NCBI RefSeq assembly: GCF_021728415.1
Contig: NZ_JAKKDV010000001.1
Location: 663,977-727,976, forward strand
Source of the DNA: Flaviramulus multivorans
GTDB lineage: Bacteria > Bacteroidota > Bacteroidia > Flavobacteriales > Flavobacteriaceae
Length of the DNA: 64,000 bases
Reading direction: 5' to 3'
Of this stretch, positions 1 to 8,799 are shown piece after piece (within the stretch, counting starts at the first letter, position 1; each line of letters opens with the position of its first letter). The notes under the pieces were generated by a model, which was not told where the DNA came from, made no database searches, and was given only the letters and a program-made list of their open reading frames with translations. A program made the translations under genes and the position numbers.

Positions 1-289
1 TGATGATGATTATCTTCATAAATTGAATGTGGAGTTCTTAAAGCATGATACACTTACCGATATTATTAGCTTCGATTATTCAGTCGGAAAAACCATACAA
101 GGCGATATTTTTATTTCTGTGGAAAGAGTAAAAGAAAATGCGGCCGATTATGAGGTTTCTTTTGATGAAGAATTAAGGCGTGTTATCATTCATGGCGTGT
201 TGCATTATTGTGGATACAAGGACAAAACCGATAAAGACGCCCAAGTGATGAGAGACAAAGAAAACTTCTACTTAAATCAACTGGATTAA
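1..289 (+). CDS. ybeY: Endoribonuclease YbeY, C-terminal part (gene begins before the window)
   Basis: The reading frame is open from base 2, so the 5' part of the gene lies outside the window. The visible residues begin DDDYLHKLN and run to a TAA at 287-289. A TTG at 23 opens the same frame but lies inside the conserved body, so it is not the start. YbeY is a metal-dependent single-strand endoribonuclease of ribosome quality control and 16S rRNA maturation. The family metal site is H-x3-H-x5-H. Here it reads HGVLHYCGYKD, with Asp at the third ligand position, which from memory is usual in Bacteroidota. The preceding stretch HDTLTDIISFDY is a YbeY signature. mnmG follows after 79 bases. Confidence 0.9.
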   Translation, partial: DDDYLHKLNVEFLKHDTLTDIISFDYSVGKTIQGDIFISVERVKENAADYEVSFDEELRRVIIHGVLHYCGYKDKTDKDAQVMRDKENFYLNQLD

Positions 290-305
290 AATCCAAGAAT
301 TCCCG

Positions 306-313
306 TATATTTG
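306..313 (+). promoter_or_regulatory. Putative -7 promoter box upstream of mnmG
   Basis: TATATTTG matches the Bacteroidota sigma-A -7 consensus TAnnTTTG. It lies 55 bases before the mnmG start. No clear -33 TTG is seen at the usual spacing, so the call rests on the -7 box only. If used, the transcript leader would contain the parS palindrome at 332-347. Confidence 0.45.
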
Positions 314-331
314 CAAACTTAATTTAATCAA

Positions 332-347
332 TGTTCCACGTGGAACA
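332..347. other. parS centromere-like site 1 (ParB-binding palindrome)
   Basis: TGTTCCACGTGGAACA is a perfect 16-base palindrome that fits the widely conserved chromosomal parS consensus TGTTnCACGTGnAACA. It lies between ybeY and mnmG. An identical copy is at 2249-2264, on the other side of mnmG. Known biology: ParB loads at parS near the replication origin, spreads, and organises origin segregation with ParA and SMC. That this copy is occupied by ParB is inferred from the sequence match and the duplication. Confidence 0.85.
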
Positions 348-368
348 CGGAAGTTATAAATACGAGCT

Positions 369-2240
369 ATGTTTAACGATGTGTATGATGTTATAGTTGT
401 AGGTGCTGGTCATGCCGGTAGTGAGGCTGCTGCTGCTGCTGCCAATATGGGTAGCAAAACTCTACTTGTTACTATGAATTTGCAAAACATAGCACAAATG
501 TCATGTAATCCCGCTATGGGAGGTATTGCCAAAGGGCAAATTGTAAGAGAGATTGATGCGCTGGGTGGATATAGCGGTATTGTTTCAGACACATCCGCTA
601 TTCAGTTTAAGATGCTTAATAAATCAAAAGGACCTGCCATGTGGAGTCCAAGGGTGCAAAGTGACAGAATGCGTTTTGCTGAAGATTGGCGATTGCTTTT
701 AGAGCAAACTCCCAATCTTGATTTTTACCAAGAGATGGTATCTGGTTTGTTGATTGAAAAGAATAAAGTAGTTGGAGTTAAAACATCTTTAGGAATAGAG
801 ATAAAGGGAAAATCTGTTGTGCTTACAAACGGTACTTTTTTAAACGGATTAATTCATATAGGTGATAAGAATTTTGGTGGTGGTAGAGCAGGAGAAAAAG
901 CAGCAACTGGAATTACCGAGCAATTGGTGAGTTTGGGTTTCGATTCGGGTAGAATGAAAACAGGAACGCCGCCTAGGGTTGATGGTAGGAGTTTGGATTA
1001 TTCTAAAATGATTGAACAACCCGGTGATGAAAACCCCGAAAAATTTTCTTATTTGGATATTACCAAACCATTAGAAAAGCAACGTTCTTGTCACATGACA
1101 TATACGAGCGAGCAAGTTCATGATTTACTTCGGCAAGGGTTTGATAGGTCTCCAATGTTTAATGGAAGAATTAAAAGTTTAGGTCCTCGTTACTGCCCTT
1201 CAATTGAAGATAAAATTAATCGTTTTGCTGATAAAGATAGACATCAATTATTTATAGAGCCTGAGGGTTGGAATACTGTTGAAGTTTATGTGAATGGATT
1301 TTCTACATCGTTACCAGAAGATGTTCAGTTTAAAGCGTTAAAATCGGTTGTTGGTTTTGAAAACGTTAAGTTTTTCAGACCAGGATATGCTATTGAGTAT
1401 GATTATTTTCCGCCTACACAATTAAAACACACGTTAGAAACTAAGTTAGTTGAGGGATTATATTTTGCAGGTCAGATTAACGGAACTACTGGCTATGAAG
1501 AAGCTGCTTCGCAAGGATTAATGGCTGGGATAAACGCTAGCCTAAAAGTTCAAGAAAAGGAATCTTTTACTTTAAAAAGAGATGAAGCTTATATTGGTGT
1601 TTTAATTGATGATTTAATTACTAAAGGAACAGAAGAGCCATATCGTATGTTTACCTCGAGAGCTGAATATAGAACATTGTTGCGACAAGATAATGCGGAT
1701 TTAAGATTAACACCCAAAGGATATGAATTGGGATTAGCTTCGGAAAAACGATTAAGAAGAATGGAAGAAAAGCATGAAGCGGCTGAAAAGTTTGTTGCGT
1801 TTTTTGAAACAACTAGTGTGAAGCCAGAGGATATTAATCCTATTTTAGAAGCGAATAATTCGTCTCCAGTAAATCAATCAGGAAAGCTCTTTAAAATATT
1901 TTCAAGACCAAATATTGATATGGCTGATGTTAGGAAAATTGACAGTGTCGAGACGTATATTCAAGACCATAATTTGGATAGGGAAGTTATCGAACAAGCA
2001 GAAATTCAAGTAAAATACTCTGGGTATATTGCTAAAGAAAAGAACAATGCCGACAAGTTAAGCAGACTCGAATATGTGAAAATTCCAGAAAATTTTGACT
2101 ATTCGGAAATCAAATCAATGAGTTTTGAAGCGCGCGAAAAACTTAAAAAAGTTCAACCAACAACCGTGTCTCAAGCGTCAAGAATAAGTGGAGTTTCACC
2201 TAATGATATATCGGTATTATTAGTTTATATGGGACGATAA
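369..2240 (+). CDS. mnmG: tRNA uridine-5-carboxymethylaminomethyl(34) synthesis enzyme MnmG (GidA)
   Basis: This FAD-dependent enzyme works with the GTPase MnmE to place the (carboxymethyl)aminomethyl group on C5 of the wobble uridine of several tRNAs, in the cytoplasm. The 623-residue length is normal for the family. The dinucleotide-binding motif GAGHAG is at residues 12-17, followed by the family block [11 protein letters not shown] near residue 46. Further recognisable blocks are MKTGTPPR near 197 and FTSRAEYR near 427. The C-terminal helical region contacts tRNA and MnmE in the family. The ATG at 369 begins right at the FAD-binding strand and needs no extension. Identical parS palindromes flank the gene. 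In many bacteria gidA lies next to oriC, so this position suggests an origin-proximal domain. Confidence 0.97.
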   Translation: MFNDVYDVIVVGAGHAGSEAAAAAANMGSKTLLVTMNLQNIAQMSCNPAMGGIAKGQIVREIDALGGYSGIVSDTSAIQFKMLNKSKGPAMWSPRVQSDRMRFAEDWRLLLEQTPNLDFYQEMVSGLLIEKNKVVGVKTSLGIEIKGKSVVLTNGTFLNGLIHIGDKNFGGGRAGEKAATGITEQLVSLGFDSGRMKTGTPPRVDGRSLDYSKMIEQPGDENPEKFSYLDITKPLEKQRSCHMTYTSEQVHDLLRQGFDRSPMFNGRIKSLGPRYCPSIEDKINRFADKDRHQLFIEPEGWNTVEVYVNGFSTSLPEDVQFKALKSVVGFENVKFFRPGYAIEYDYFPPTQLKHTLETKLVEGLYFAGQINGTTGYEEAASQGLMAGINASLKVQEKESFTLKRDEAYIGVLIDDLITKGTEEPYRMFTSRAEYRTLLRQDNADLRLTPKGYELGLASEKRLRRMEEKHEAAEKFVAFFETTSVKPEDINPILEANNSSPVNQSGKLFKIFSRPNIDMADVRKIDSVETYIQDHNLDREVIEQAEIQVKYSGYIAKEKNNADKLSRLEYVKIPENFDYSEIKSMSFEAREKLKKVQPTTVSQASRISGVSPNDISVLLVYMGR

Positions 2241-2248
2241 ATATTTGA

Positions 2249-2264
2249 TGTTCCACGTGGAACA
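2249..2264. other. parS centromere-like site 2 (ParB-binding palindrome)
   Basis: TGTTCCACGTGGAACA is identical base for base to the site at 332-347. It starts 8 bases after the mnmG stop codon and lies 52 bases before the next gene. Its perfect palindromy and consensus fit support parS. The two sites are 1.9 kb apart and bracket one gene, which is a spacing compatible with parS clusters in other chromosomes. Confidence 0.85.
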
Positions 2265-2316
2265 TGCAAATTAATTTCTTTTTTGTTGTTCTGAAACGAG
2301 TCAGAATCTATTTTAA

Positions 2317-3168
2317 ATGAATAAAAAGTCAGTGCCTTTAGTTGTAAAAGATCATTCGGTTTCAGGTGAAAAGTTCGAATTAGTAGAGAATTCTGAATAT
2401 GGCTTTTTAGAAACTACACCTCAACCGCCTTCAGAGAAGCTGCCTGAGTATTACGAAAGTGAAGACTATATTTCTCATACAGATTCTAAACGCAATTTGT
2501 TTGAAAAGGCATATCATTTAGTTAGGAGTATTTCGTTAAAAAAGAAATTGAAATTAATTAATTCTTTTTCTTCGGAAAGCAAAAAACTATTAGATGTAGG
2601 TTGCGGCACAGGCGATTTTTTACAAACGGCTTTACAAAATAATTGGACAGTTTCAGGAATTGAACCTAATGACCAAGCCCGAGACATTGCCAATAAAAAA
2701 ACCAATAATTCTGTTTTTGAAACCGGGCAACTTTTAAAGTTTGAAGAATCGAGTTTTGATGTAATCACACTTTGGCATGTTTTAGAACATTTACCAAAAT
2801 TGGAAGAACAAATAGCTACATTTAAAAAGCTATTAAAAAAACAAGGCATATTAATAATTGCGGTTCCTAATTATAGAAGTTTTGATGCAAAATATTATAA
2901 AAACTTTTGGGCTGCTTATGACGTTCCTAGACACCTTTGGCATTTTAACAAAACCTCTATTTCGAAATTGGTCGGAAAACAATCAATGAAAGTTGTAAAA
3001 ACTCAACCCATGCTGTTTGATGCCTTTTACGTGAGTTTACTTTCTGAAAAATATAAAACAGGAAAAATGAATTTTTTTAAAGGTATTGGGATAGGATTGG
3101 TTTCAAATATGAAGTCTATAATATCAAAAGAATCTTCTTCTGTAATTTACATCATTAAAAACAGCTAA
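2317..3168 (+). CDS. Class I SAM-dependent methyltransferase
   Basis: The 283-residue protein has a Rossmann-type SAM site, with motif I LLDVGCGTGD at residues 91-100 and the post-motif block TLWHVLEHLP about 55 residues later. A C-terminal block PNYRSFDAKYYK with DVPRHLWHF is typical of a Bacteroidota methyltransferase group whose substrate is not known to me. The first 60 residues (KDHSVSGEKFELV and following) form a conserved N-terminal extension found in that group. The gene lies just after the second parS site and reads in the direction of mnmG. The substrate could be a small molecule, a lipid or a glycan. The sequence does not decide this. Confidence 0.85.
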   Translation: MNKKSVPLVVKDHSVSGEKFELVENSEYGFLETTPQPPSEKLPEYYESEDYISHTDSKRNLFEKAYHLVRSISLKKKLKLINSFSSESKKLLDVGCGTGDFLQTALQNNWTVSGIEPNDQARDIANKKTNNSVFETGQLLKFEESSFDVITLWHVLEHLPKLEEQIATFKKLLKKQGILIIAVPNYRSFDAKYYKNFWAAYDVPRHLWHFNKTSISKLVGKQSMKVVKTQPMLFDAFYVSLLSEKYKTGKMNFFKGIGIGLVSNMKSIISKESSSVIYIIKNS

Positions 3169-3365
3169 AATTTATTTTTAGCAACGTTGACTAGCGCTTG
3201 ACGCATTAAACAACGAAACATATGCTTCAATAAAAAAAACGTCTTAAATCGCTTAAAATGAATTTGTTTTCTATAGTTATTTGTTATTAAAATTGAATTT
3301 CGCTATAAAATTTACTTATATGTTAAAATCAAAATAATTTGGACTAGAATTTTAACTTACTTTGT

Positions 3366-3373
3366 TACATTTG
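3366..3373 (+). promoter_or_regulatory. Putative -7 promoter box of the Skp-like lipoprotein gene
   Basis: TACATTTG fits TAnnTTTG and lies 41 bases before the start codon at 3414. A TTTG at 3338-3341 could act as the -33 element, although its spacing of 24 bases is at the long end. The rest of the 245-base gap after the methyltransferase gene is AT-rich, and I recognise nothing else in it. Confidence 0.5.
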
Positions 3374-3413
3374 CCCAGATTAAAAACAAATCAAATAATT
3401 AATCAAAAACTAA

Positions 3414-3929
3414 ATGAAAAATATATTTTACCTAGGAATGGTGCTTTTAATATTATCATCATGCCAAAAAGAAAAAAAAATTGGATATATAGATAATGGA
3501 ATCGTTATAAACGATTATCAAGAAAAGAAAGACCTTGAAGCTAAATTTCAATTGAAAGAAGAAGCTTTTAGAAAAAAGTTTGACAGCATCGATATTGCTT
3601 TTCAAGCCGAAGTGCAAAAGTTTCAAGCTGAAGCTAATAAAATGAGTCAAACAAAAGCTCAAGAGAGATATCAGCAGTTAGGTCAATTAAAGCAAAGTCA
3701 AGACCAACAAAGACAAATTGAAGCGCAGCAATTTCAAAAAGCGTTTCAGACCGAACTTGACTCTATAATTAGCAAAGTTAAAAGGTTCGAAAATGAATAT
3801 GGTAAAACAAATGGTTATTCTTTTATAATTGGAACAAGTGATGCGGCATCAACTGTATTATATGGTTCAGAAGAGAACGATTTGACTCAAATTATTTTAG
3901 ACTCTTTGAACGCGAAGTACAAAAAATAA
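3414..3929 (+). CDS. Skp/OmpH-like coiled-coil lipoprotein
   Basis: The 171-residue protein begins with a short hydrophobic signal ending in the lipobox LSSC (Cys17), so it should be lipidated and leave the cytoplasm. After the KKIGYIDN strand, residues about 35-125 form a long Lys/Glu/Gln-rich amphipathic helix, followed by the block NGYSFIIGTSD and a final ILDSLNAKYK helix. This layout (beta strand, long coiled coil, beta strands) is that of the Skp/OmpH periplasmic chaperone family, which holds unfolded outer-membrane proteins. Skp itself is soluble, whereas this form is a lipoprotein, as is common in Bacteroidota. A strong terminator follows 22 bases after the stop. Confidence 0.8.
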   Translation: MKNIFYLGMVLLILSSCQKEKKIGYIDNGIVINDYQEKKDLEAKFQLKEEAFRKKFDSIDIAFQAEVQKFQAEANKMSQTKAQERYQQLGQLKQSQDQQRQIEAQQFQKAFQTELDSIISKVKRFENEYGKTNGYSFIIGTSDAASTVLYGSEENDLTQIILDSLNAKYKK

Positions 3930-3950
3930 CATCTATTTTTTGATAAAATT

Positions 3951-3980
3951 AAAAAGCTGGTCATTGTGCCAGCTTTTTTT
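3951..3980 (+). terminator. Rho-independent terminator after the Skp-like gene
   Basis: AAAAAGCTGG at 3951-3960 pairs with CCAGCTTTTT from 3969, closing an 8-base loop (TCATTGTG). The right arm runs into seven consecutive T. It separates the lipoprotein gene from the MFS gene. Confidence 0.9.
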
Positions 3981-4028
3981 ATGGAATTTGGATAGAAATT
4001 AATATTATTTTCGCAATCTAATTAGCAA

Positions 4029-5168
4029 ATGGAAACCAAAAACCTTCAACGAATAGCTCTAAGCACCTACTTCTTCATGTCAGGTTTATGCTTTGCATCC
4101 TGGGCATCAAGAATACCAACCATTAAAGATGCTTTTGGATTAAACGATGCTCAATTGGGAACCATGTTATTAGTAATGCCAATAAGCGCCTTGTTAGGCA
4201 CCGTTGCATCTGGTTGGTTGGTTTCAAAGTTTGATAGTAGAGATCCTTTGCTAATTTCTTTTCTGCTATTTGCGCTATCCTTAACAGGTGTTTCTCATGT
4301 AAATACTACATTTTTGTTGGTAATCTCACTCGCGGCATTTTCAATTTTTATGCGTGTTTTAAATATTGCAATGAATGCGCAATCTATAACACTTCAAAAA
4401 ACATTTAATAAAAATATAATTGGCTCATTTCATGGTGTTTGGAGTTTTGGAGGAGTAGTTGGTGTGCTGTTTTCTACACTTATGGTTAAAGCAGAGGTTT
4501 CTATGGAGATTCATCTTACAATAATTTCTTCAATAACGATAATTGGGTCTCTTTTGGCATACCAATATTCATTAAAAGATGATAAATCTAAAACGGGAAA
4601 CAAATTGATTTTTGGAAAACCAGACACGTTTATTTTATACCTAGGTTTACTTATATTTTTTGCTTCTATATGTGAAGGAGGAATGTTTGATTGGAGCGGT
4701 ATTTATTTTAAAGATGTTGTAAAAGAAGATGTCTTTACTTATGGGTATTTACTATTTATGATTTGTATGGCTGTTTCAAGGTTTTTTGTAGATAAGCTAT
4801 TAGATAAATTAGGAATGCCAACCATGTATATTTTAAGCAGTATACTAATTTCTATTGGCATCTTGTCTGCGGTATTATTTCCACAGTTTTGGACGGCATT
4901 AATTGGGTTTTGTTTGGTTGGGATTGGTGTTTCGTCTATTTTTCCAATGACCTATATGTTAGCAGGGAAATCTCAAAAATATTCACCAGGAATGGCTATT
5001 TCAATTGTGGGGACATACTCCATTGTAGGTATGTTTGTTGGCCCACCTTTAATTGGCTATTTATCGCATGCTTTTGGGCTACAAAAAGCCTTTTTAATAA
5101 TTATGTTTTGCGGTTTAATGTTTATTCCGATCTCTCAATTATTCTTTAAGAATTTGAAGCAAGAATAA
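4029..5168 (+). CDS. Major facilitator superfamily transporter (YbjJ-like)
   Basis: The 379-residue protein has about twelve hydrophobic segments in two halves. The N-terminal end YFFMSGLCFASWASRIP, with the following LNDAQLGTMLL, is typical of the YbjJ-like subgroup of the MFS. The loop between TM2 and TM3 carries SKFDSRDPL instead of the classic GxxxDRxGRR motif. The substrate is unknown. The family includes putative sugar or drug exporters and FucP-like symporters. The gene has its own region after the terminator at 3951-3980 and runs convergently into the lipid kinase gene, with only 8 bases between the two stops. Confidence 0.85.
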   Translation: METKNLQRIALSTYFFMSGLCFASWASRIPTIKDAFGLNDAQLGTMLLVMPISALLGTVASGWLVSKFDSRDPLLISFLLFALSLTGVSHVNTTFLLVISLAAFSIFMRVLNIAMNAQSITLQKTFNKNIIGSFHGVWSFGGVVGVLFSTLMVKAEVSMEIHLTIISSITIIGSLLAYQYSLKDDKSKTGNKLIFGKPDTFILYLGLLIFFASICEGGMFDWSGIYFKDVVKEDVFTYGYLLFMICMAVSRFFVDKLLDKLGMPTMYILSSILISIGILSAVLFPQFWTALIGFCLVGIGVSSIFPMTYMLAGKSQKYSPGMAISIVGTYSIVGMFVGPPLIGYLSHAFGLQKAFLIIMFCGLMFIPISQLFFKNLKQE

Positions 5169-5176
5169 ATGTTTCT

Positions 5177-6100
5177 TTAAGCGTAAAAAGAAAAAGCTTT
5201 AGGAACAACAGAGACTTTAAAATTCCCACTACCAATTAGTTCTCCGTCAGCCTGAATAAAAGGCTTGTTCTTTTGAGTTATTGTAATATTTATAGCATCA
5301 GTTTTAAAAGTTTTTACCTTTTTATAATTAGTAATTTTTCCGTTAAAAAGCTTTGGAAGAACAATAACAACTTCAAACTTTCCTAAATTTTGAGCAATGG
5401 AAACATCTAATAAGCCATCAAAAGGGTTTGGATTGCTTGTAAGCTGCATACCACCACCAGAATATTTACACAAACCAACCAAAATCATTAATGTTTTTCC
5501 AGAAACTTCATCAGAATTTAAAATGACAGTAGAGTTAAAATTATTGAACTGGAACAAACTTATTAAAGCGCCAAATAAATAGGCAATGGCACCAAGGGAT
5601 TTATAACTTTTTACTTTGCTAACAACAAAACCATCAAAACCAACACCTGCCAAATTATTAAAGTATACGGTGCCTTTTTCCTCATCTTCAAATACAATTT
5701 TACCTATATCCTGCTGAATAACATGTCCCTTTTTAATAATTTTTATAGCTTGCTCAATGTTATTTGGAATATTGTGAGTTTTAACCCAATCATTACCTGT
5801 GCCTATGGGAATAACACCCACATATATTTGTGATGTAGGCACTTTTTCTTGACTAAAAATACCGTTTACAATATTATGTAATGTACCGTCGCCACCAACA
5901 CAAATAATATGTGTAATATTCTGATTTAGAGATGTTTGAACGAATTTTTTGCTGTGTTCGGAATATTCAGTAAATGCAAAATCAAAATCAAAACCATGAT
6001 GCTCTAATAAAGCTTTAATTTTTGGCCATTTTCTTTTGCTTGCACCATTACCAGAAGTAGGATTGATAATTACCATCCATTTTTTAGAGGCTGTGCTCAT
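5177..6100 (-). CDS. Diacylglycerol kinase-family lipid kinase (YegS/DgkB-like)
   Basis: The 307-residue protein has the DAGK catalytic signature: the nucleotide-binding strand IINPTSGNG at residues 11-19, GGDGT at 69-73 and IPIGTGND at 97-104. The C-terminal half is the beta-sandwich domain seen in YegS and DgkB. Members phosphorylate diacylglycerol, phosphatidylglycerol or sphingoid bases with ATP at the inner membrane face. Bacteroidota make sphingolipids, so a sphingosine-kinase-like role is possible but not shown. The start codon overlaps the holB stop by one base (TAATG on the minus strand), so the two genes are translationally linked. Confidence 0.9.
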   Translation of the reverse strand: MSTASKKWMVIINPTSGNGASKRKWPKIKALLEHHGFDFDFAFTEYSEHSKKFVQTSLNQNITHIICVGGDGTLHNIVNGIFSQEKVPTSQIYVGVIPIGTGNDWVKTHNIPNNIEQAIKIIKKGHVIQQDIGKIVFEDEEKGTVYFNNLAGVGFDGFVVSKVKSYKSLGAIAYLFGALISLFQFNNFNSTVILNSDEVSGKTLMILVGLCKYSGGGMQLTSNPNPFDGLLDVSIAQNLGKFEVVIVLPKLFNGKITNYKKVKTFKTDAINITITQKNKPFIQADGELIGSGNFKVSVVPKAFSFYA

Positions 6101-7254
6101 TAATCAGCTTTTTTATGAAGTAATCGCGTTAATTTAATAGACAAATCTGTCAATATAATTTTAGAATTCCCATTACGTTCAATATGATAAATGGCATTTT
6201 GTAGCTCGTCACTTATTTCTAAAATATTATTTCCGTGAACAAAGGGAGCAAACTTTTCAAGCTTAAAGCTTTCTGTTTGCGGTTCCATAAACACCAAATC
6301 GGTGGCCTTGTAATTAAGTAATAAGGCTTGACGGAAAAAATCTAAACAAAATTGCAAAAACTGTTTTTGAGTTTCTCTACCTGTTTTAGAAATATCTTCA
6401 CTCCAAGAAATTAAATCATGTATTGCAGCTTTATTTCCTTTTGCCTTAAAAGCGCTTCTAATCCAATAAACAAACCAAGTTTCAAACTGAATGTCTTCAG
6501 AATCGTGATATACCAAATCACAGGCTTTATTATAATTTCCGTTGGATTGATGAGCAATTTTTGTGGCTACAGATGTTTCTAAATTATATTGCTTTATCAA
6601 AGCTTCTTTAATAACGTCTTCAGCTAAAGGCGGAAAATGTAAAATTTGGCACCGAGACCGTATCGTGCTAATAATTTGTTCTTCATCTTCAGCAATTAAA
6701 ATAAAAATGGTTTTGTTAGGCGGTTCTTCAATAAGTTTTAAAAGTTTGTTAGCACAAGCTGTGTTCATTTTTTCTGCCATCCAAATCAACATCACTTTAT
6801 ATCCACCTTCGTAAGATTTTAATGAAAGCGATTTTACAATATCTTGTGCTTCATCAACCCCAATTTGCCCCTGCTTATTATCAACCCCTAGCAATTTGTA
6901 CCAATCAAACAAGTTACCATAAGGTTGCTCATTTAATAACTGGCGCCACTCTTCTAAATAGTGACTAGAAACGGGATGACTTTTTACTTTATCGCTTGTG
7001 GTAACCGGAAAAGCAAAATGTAAATCGGGGTGCGAAAAGTTTTTAAACTTTAAGTTACAAGCCTCATTCCCATTAGTGTTTTCGCCTCCAGAATTCATAC
7101 ACAAAATATATTGTGCGTACGCCAACGCCATAGGTAATGTGCCTGAACCCTCATTGCCCACAAACAATTGCGCATGAGGTATTCTGCCATTATTAACACT
7201 TTGTGTTAGGTGTTTTTTAATGTGGTGTTGCCCTAATATGTCTTCAAAAAGCAT
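6100..7254 (-). CDS. holB: DNA polymerase III delta' subunit
   Basis: The 384-residue protein is the clamp-loader delta' subunit that helps load the sliding clamp onto primed DNA. It opens with the family block ILGQHHIKKHL. The Walker-A-like loop GNEGSGT (33-39) lacks the Lys of an active ATPase, as expected for delta'. The zinc module retains only Cys52 and Cys66 in an extended SGGEN/NGNEACNLKF loop, which from memory is the normal Bacteroidota form. The block MNTACANKLLKLIEEPP and then SRCQ are the classic sensor-1 and arginine-finger (SRC) regions. The next gene, the lipid kinase, overlaps by one base. Confidence 0.95.
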   Translation of the reverse strand: MLFEDILGQHHIKKHLTQSVNNGRIPHAQLFVGNEGSGTLPMALAYAQYILCMNSGGENTNGNEACNLKFKNFSHPDLHFAFPVTTSDKVKSHPVSSHYLEEWRQLLNEQPYGNLFDWYKLLGVDNKQGQIGVDEAQDIVKSLSLKSYEGGYKVMLIWMAEKMNTACANKLLKLIEEPPNKTIFILIAEDEEQIISTIRSRCQILHFPPLAEDVIKEALIKQYNLETSVATKIAHQSNGNYNKACDLVYHDSEDIQFETWFVYWIRSAFKAKGNKAAIHDLISWSEDISKTGRETQKQFLQFCLDFFRQALLLNYKATDLVFMEPQTESFKLEKFAPFVHGNNILEISDELQNAIYHIERNGNSKIILTDLSIKLTRLLHKKAD

Positions 7255-7310
7255 AAAACAAACCTACACAATTTTTATTATATGCTAAATACAAAATAGC
7301 ATAGGTTTTA

Positions 7311-7407
7311 ATTTGGGCGTTACCTTTAAGGTCGGGCTTTCGGCAGTCGCTTTTTTAGTTTTATTATAAAACCAAAAGGAGCTCCAACAAAGCCTCTATC
7401 CCTAACG
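7311..7407. repeat. Degenerate copy of a flavobacterial intergenic repeat
   Basis: The stretch begins TTTGGGCGTTACC, contains GGTCGGGCTTTCGGCAG, and ends CTCTATCCCTAACG. In between is an imperfect inverted repeat: TTTTTTAGTTTTA then TAAAACCAAAAGG, around TTA. From memory, short non-coding elements with this head (GGGCGTTACC...GGTCGGGCTTTCGGC) and this tail (CTATCCCTAACG) are scattered through Flavobacteriaceae genomes. It occupies most of the divergent 250-base spacer between holB and pgk. No ORF is seen in it. Confidence 0.6.
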
Positions 7408-7497
7408 TAAAAACAAAAAGTGGTCATAATCTAAAAATTTCTTTCAACCTATATCGTTTTCGTAAAAAAAGGCATTTTTTATCGCCTATTTATTAGT

Positions 7498-7505
7498 TAC
7501 ATTTG
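7498..7505 (+). promoter_or_regulatory. Putative -7 promoter box of pgk
   Basis: TACATTTG fits TAnnTTTG and ends 26 bases before the ATG at 7532. It overlaps the GTG at 7505 that would otherwise extend the gene, which supports the downstream ATG as the real start. No good -33 TTG is seen. Confidence 0.55.
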
Positions 7506-7531
7506 TGCTACAATCCATTAAATTGAGCATA

Positions 7532-8719
7532 ATGAAGACTTTAAACGATTTTAATTTTGAAAATAAAAAAGCATTAATCCGAGTAGACTTTAACGTACCC
7601 TTAAATGAAAATTTTGAAGTAACCGATTCTACAAGAATAGTATCTGCAAAACCAACAATCATTAAAATTCTAGAAGATGGCGGAAGTTGTATTTTAATGT
7701 CGCATTTAGGTCGCCCAAAAGGACGTCAAGACGAGTTTTCATTAAGGCATATTGCTGAAACTGTTGAAGAAATTATTGGGGTTAAAGTTATTTTTGTTGA
7801 TGATTGTGTAGGAGAAAAAGCTGAAAAAGCTGCCGCTAATTTACAACCAGGAGAACTTTTATTATTAGAAAATTTACGTTTTCATAAAGAAGAGGAAGCT
7901 GGTGATGTTGCTTTTGCAAAACAGCTTTCAAACTTAGGCGATATTTATGTAAATGATGCTTTTGGTACTGCTCATAGAGCTCATGCTTCAACAACTATTA
8001 TAGCTCAGTTTTTCGAAGGGAAAAAATGTTTTGGTAATCTGTTAGCACAAGAAATAGAAAGCATTAAGAAAGTAATGGAAACGGGCGAAAAACCGGTTTT
8101 AGCGATACTTGGTGGCGCTAAAGTATCATCAAAAATCACCATTATAGAAAACATTTTAGATGCAGTAGACCATTTAATTATTGGTGGAGGTATGGCATTT
8201 ACATTTGTAAAAGCTCAGGGAGGAAAAATTGGAAATTCTATTTGTGAAGATGATAAAATGGATTTGGCATTAGATATTTTAAAACAAGCAAAACAAAAAG
8301 GAGTGCAAGTTCATATTCCTGTCGATACGATAGCCGCCGATGCTTTTAGTAACGACGCCAATACACAAACAGTTGATATTAATGCAATACCGGATGGTTG
8401 GGAAGGCGTTGATGCCGGACCAAAATCTATTGCACAGTTTCACGATGTTGTAATGCAATGTAAAACCATATTATGGAATGGGCCGCTTGGAGTTTTTGAA
8501 ATGGAAAGTTTTGCAAATGGCACTATTGAATTAGGAAACTCAATAGCTGAAGCCACAGCAAATGGAGCGTTTTCATTAGTTGGTGGTGGAGATTCTGTAG
8601 CTGCTGTAAAACAGTTTGGATTTGAAGAGAAAGTAAGCTATGTAAGTACTGGTGGAGGCGCTATGTTAGAAAGCTTAGAGGGTAAAACCCTACCTGGAAT
8701 TGCTGCTATTTTACAATAA
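7532..8719 (+). CDS. pgk: Phosphoglycerate kinase
   Basis: The enzyme interconverts 1,3-bisphosphoglycerate plus ADP and 3-phosphoglycerate plus ATP in glycolysis. From the ATG at 7532 it has 395 residues, the normal length. The family block RVDFNVPL is at residues 17-24, followed by SHLGRPKG, the hinge-side block [10 protein letters not shown], and GGGDSVAAV near the C terminus, which binds the nucleotide phosphates. The frame is open back to a GTG at 7505, but that would add nine non-family residues and would overlap the promoter box, so ATG 7532 is preferred. Confidence 0.97.
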   Translation: MKTLNDFNFENKKALIRVDFNVPLNENFEVTDSTRIVSAKPTIIKILEDGGSCILMSHLGRPKGRQDEFSLRHIAETVEEIIGVKVIFVDDCVGEKAEKAAANLQPGELLLLENLRFHKEEEAGDVAFAKQLSNLGDIYVNDAFGTAHRAHASTTIIAQFFEGKKCFGNLLAQEIESIKKVMETGEKPVLAILGGAKVSSKITIIENILDAVDHLIIGGGMAFTFVKAQGGKIGNSICEDDKMDLALDILKQAKQKGVQVHIPVDTIAADAFSNDANTQTVDINAIPDGWEGVDAGPKSIAQFHDVVMQCKTILWNGPLGVFEMESFANGTIELGNSIAEATANGAFSLVGGGDSVAAVKQFGFEEKVSYVSTGGGAMLESLEGKTLPGIAAILQ

Positions 8720-8799
8720 TAGCAATTTAGTTTTCAAATTAGCCGAAAAAATACGATTTTAGCCATAACTGCGTTCAATAAATTTAATGAACAGATTTT

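Noticed and set aside
3164-3182. GCTAAAA / TTTTAGC hairpin after the methyltransferase gene
   Set aside because: The stem has only two G-C pairs and there is no T tract, so a terminator call cannot be supported.
4889-5149. An 86-residue frame inside the MFS gene
   Set aside because: It is an alternative frame of a clear transporter gene with a Trp/Phe-rich composition expected from shadow translation.
7505-7531. GTG at 7505 as the start of pgk
   Set aside because: It overlaps the -7 promoter box and adds residues not seen in the family; the ATG at 7532 is used instead.
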